Positions 42,171 through 42,968 of a DNA stretch of 42,968 nt are shown in pieces (the first letter of the stretch is position 1; every line of letters starts with the position of its first letter). Position numbers and translations under genes: made by a program. The notes beneath the pieces are model-generated. The model made no database searches and was not told the origin of the DNA. It saw only the letters and a program-made list of their open reading frames with translations. The stretch comes from CAYVOX01 sp964453035 (GTDB lineage Bacteria; Chloroflexota; Anaerolineae; Anaerolineales; Anaerolineaceae), in contig CAYVOX010000011.1 in assembly GCA_964453035.1 (NCBI GenBank), forward strand, positions 1 through 42,968, written 5' to 3'.

Positions 42171-42187
42171 CACGTTTAGCGCATCCC

Positions 42188-42221
42188 AACTCCCTGTCAA
42201 CGCGGCAGGGAGTTTATTTTT
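42188..42221 (+). terminator. Riboswitch-controlled terminator
   Basis: AACTCCCTG (42188-42196) and CAGGGAGTT (42206-42214) form a 9-bp stem with a 9-nt loop, followed by TATTTTT. It lies between the riboswitch and the btuF start, so it is the transcriptional off-switch. Confidence 0.85.
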
Positions 42222-42241
42222 AAAAAAATTCTAAGGAGCTT

Positions 42242-42968
42242 ATGAAACCGTTTTCTTACATCGCAATTTTGACCTGCTTCAGCCTGCTACTGGCGAGCTG
42301 CGCGCCAACCGCCCCGGCAACGCCCATCCCTGCTCCCACCGCCTCAGGTATCACCGTCACCGATGGGCTCGGGCGCAGCGTCAAACTGGCTGCCCCGGCC
42401 AAAAAAATCATCTCGCTCGCACCGTCGAACACCGAAATCCTCTTCGCCCTGGGCGCCGGAGCGCAGGTCATCGGGCGGGACGAGTTCTCCGATTACCCCG
42501 CTGAAGCCAAGGCTATCCCCAGCGTGGGCGGCTCGATGGGCAAATATAACCTGGAGGAGATTGCCAGGCTCCAACCTGACCTGGTGCTGGCAGCCTCAAT
42601 CAACACCCCCGAGCAAATCAAAGCCCTTGAAACCCTCAATCTCACCGTTTATGTACTGGCTAACCCCACCGCCCTGGATGGCATTTACGCCAACCTGGAA
42701 CTCATTGGCAGGCTGGTGGATAAGGAATCCCAGGCCAAAACGCTGGTGACCGCTTTGAAGGCACGCGTCACCGCCGTGCAAGAAGCCACCGCTAAGACTA
42801 CTGCACAGCCCAAAGTTTTCTATGAATTGGACGGCAGCGACGCTTCCAAACCGTGGACGGCGGGCAGCGGCACCTTCATCGATACGCTCATCAAGATGGC
42901 TGGGGGCGTGAATGCCTCCGGCGCGATTAAGGATTATGCCCAGATGAGCCAGGAGGAATTGCTCATCC
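42242..42968 (+). CDS. btuF: Cobalamin ABC transporter substrate-binding lipoprotein, incomplete
   Basis: Periplasmic-binding protein-like lipoprotein that captures vitamin B12 or a corrinoid for an ABC importer. The first 242 codons are present; the 3' end is outside the window. Lipobox LLASC gives the lipidated Cys at about residue 20, followed by a Thr/Pro/Ala-rich linker (PTAPATPIPAPTASG). The fold then follows with VTDGLGRSVKLAAPAKKIISLAPSNTEILFALGAG and DEFSDYP, NLEEIARLQPDLVL and TFIDTLIKMAGG, typical of the BtuF/FecB family. AAGGAG lies before ATG 42242. The riboswitch upstream strongly supports B12 over iron-siderophore as substrate. Confidence 0.9.
   Translation, partial: MKPFSYIAILTCFSLLLASCAPTAPATPIPAPTASGITVTDGLGRSVKLAAPAKKIISLAPSNTEILFALGAGAQVIGRDEFSDYPAEAKAIPSVGGSMGKYNLEEIARLQPDLVLAASINTPEQIKALETLNLTVYVLANPTALDGIYANLELIGRLVDKESQAKTLVTALKARVTAVQEATAKTTAQPKVFYELDGSDASKPWTAGSGTFIDTLIKMAGGVNASGAIKDYAQMSQEELLI

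Overview
The window reads as a chromosomal contig, with two assembly gaps, from an uncultivated or environmental Chloroflexota bacterium, most probably Anaerolineae. This is an inference. It rests on the NurA/HerA pair with an intervening gene, an OMPDC-OPRT fusion, very large secreted proteins ending in a short Y-[FL]-P tail, lipoproteins and membrane proteins with Thr/Pro linkers, several apparently leaderless genes, and moderately high GC. No rRNA, tRNA, CRISPR array, insertion sequence or prophage gene was found. Assembly gaps (N) lie at 2057-2066 and 23868-23967.

Layout. (1) 149-10221, minus strand: a housekeeping and repair cluster read right to left: miaB, an M23-like peptidase, an AAC(3)-fold acetyltransferase, an orphan GAF/PAS histidine kinase, a degenerate metallo-beta-lactamase-fold protein, an asparaginase, endonuclease III, an aldo/keto reductase cut by a gap, and metG. 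(2) 10321-12423, plus: a membrane-anchored C39-like peptidase/TPR protein, a 33-residue membrane peptide and a HAD phosphatase. (3) 12492-25118, minus: a small membrane protein, an M55 D-aminopeptidase and two giant secreted proteins (2078 and 1454 residues). The first is a subtilase; the second is a multidomain adhesive or propeller protein. (4) 25345-32362, plus: a pyrF-pyrE fusion, an M48 protease, a marR-yceI pair sharing a candidate operator, and nurA - HAS-barrel gene - herA. (5) 32390-39194, minus: an operon of diacylglycerol kinase, PlsC-like acyltransferase, xseA, xseB and a divergent PAP2 protein, with a GH2 beta-galactosidase at its right. (6) 39303 to the end, plus: a membrane protein, adenosine deaminase, an endonuclease/exonuclease/phosphatase-family protein, and a cobalamin riboswitch with terminator in front of a BtuF-type lipoprotein that runs off the window.

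How the genes fit together. Repair is over-represented: Nth, exonuclease VII (XseA+XseB) and the NurA-HerA end-resection machinery. The gene between nurA and herA carries a motif matching HerA's own N-terminal HAS barrel, which makes a three-part NurA/adaptor/HerA complex plausible. The extracellular part (subtilase, giant propeller protein, asparaginase, D-aminopeptidase, beta-galactosidase, adenosine deaminase) suits a heterotroph that scavenges peptides, sugars and nucleosides. B12 uptake is under riboswitch control.

Most worth a second look: the shared C-terminal tail of the two giant secreted proteins; the standalone HAS-barrel protein in the nurA-herA operon; catalytic-motif deviations in both halves of the PyrF-PyrE fusion; a metallo-beta-lactamase-fold protein that has lost most metal ligands; a truncated YceI; and the leaderless promoter pattern.
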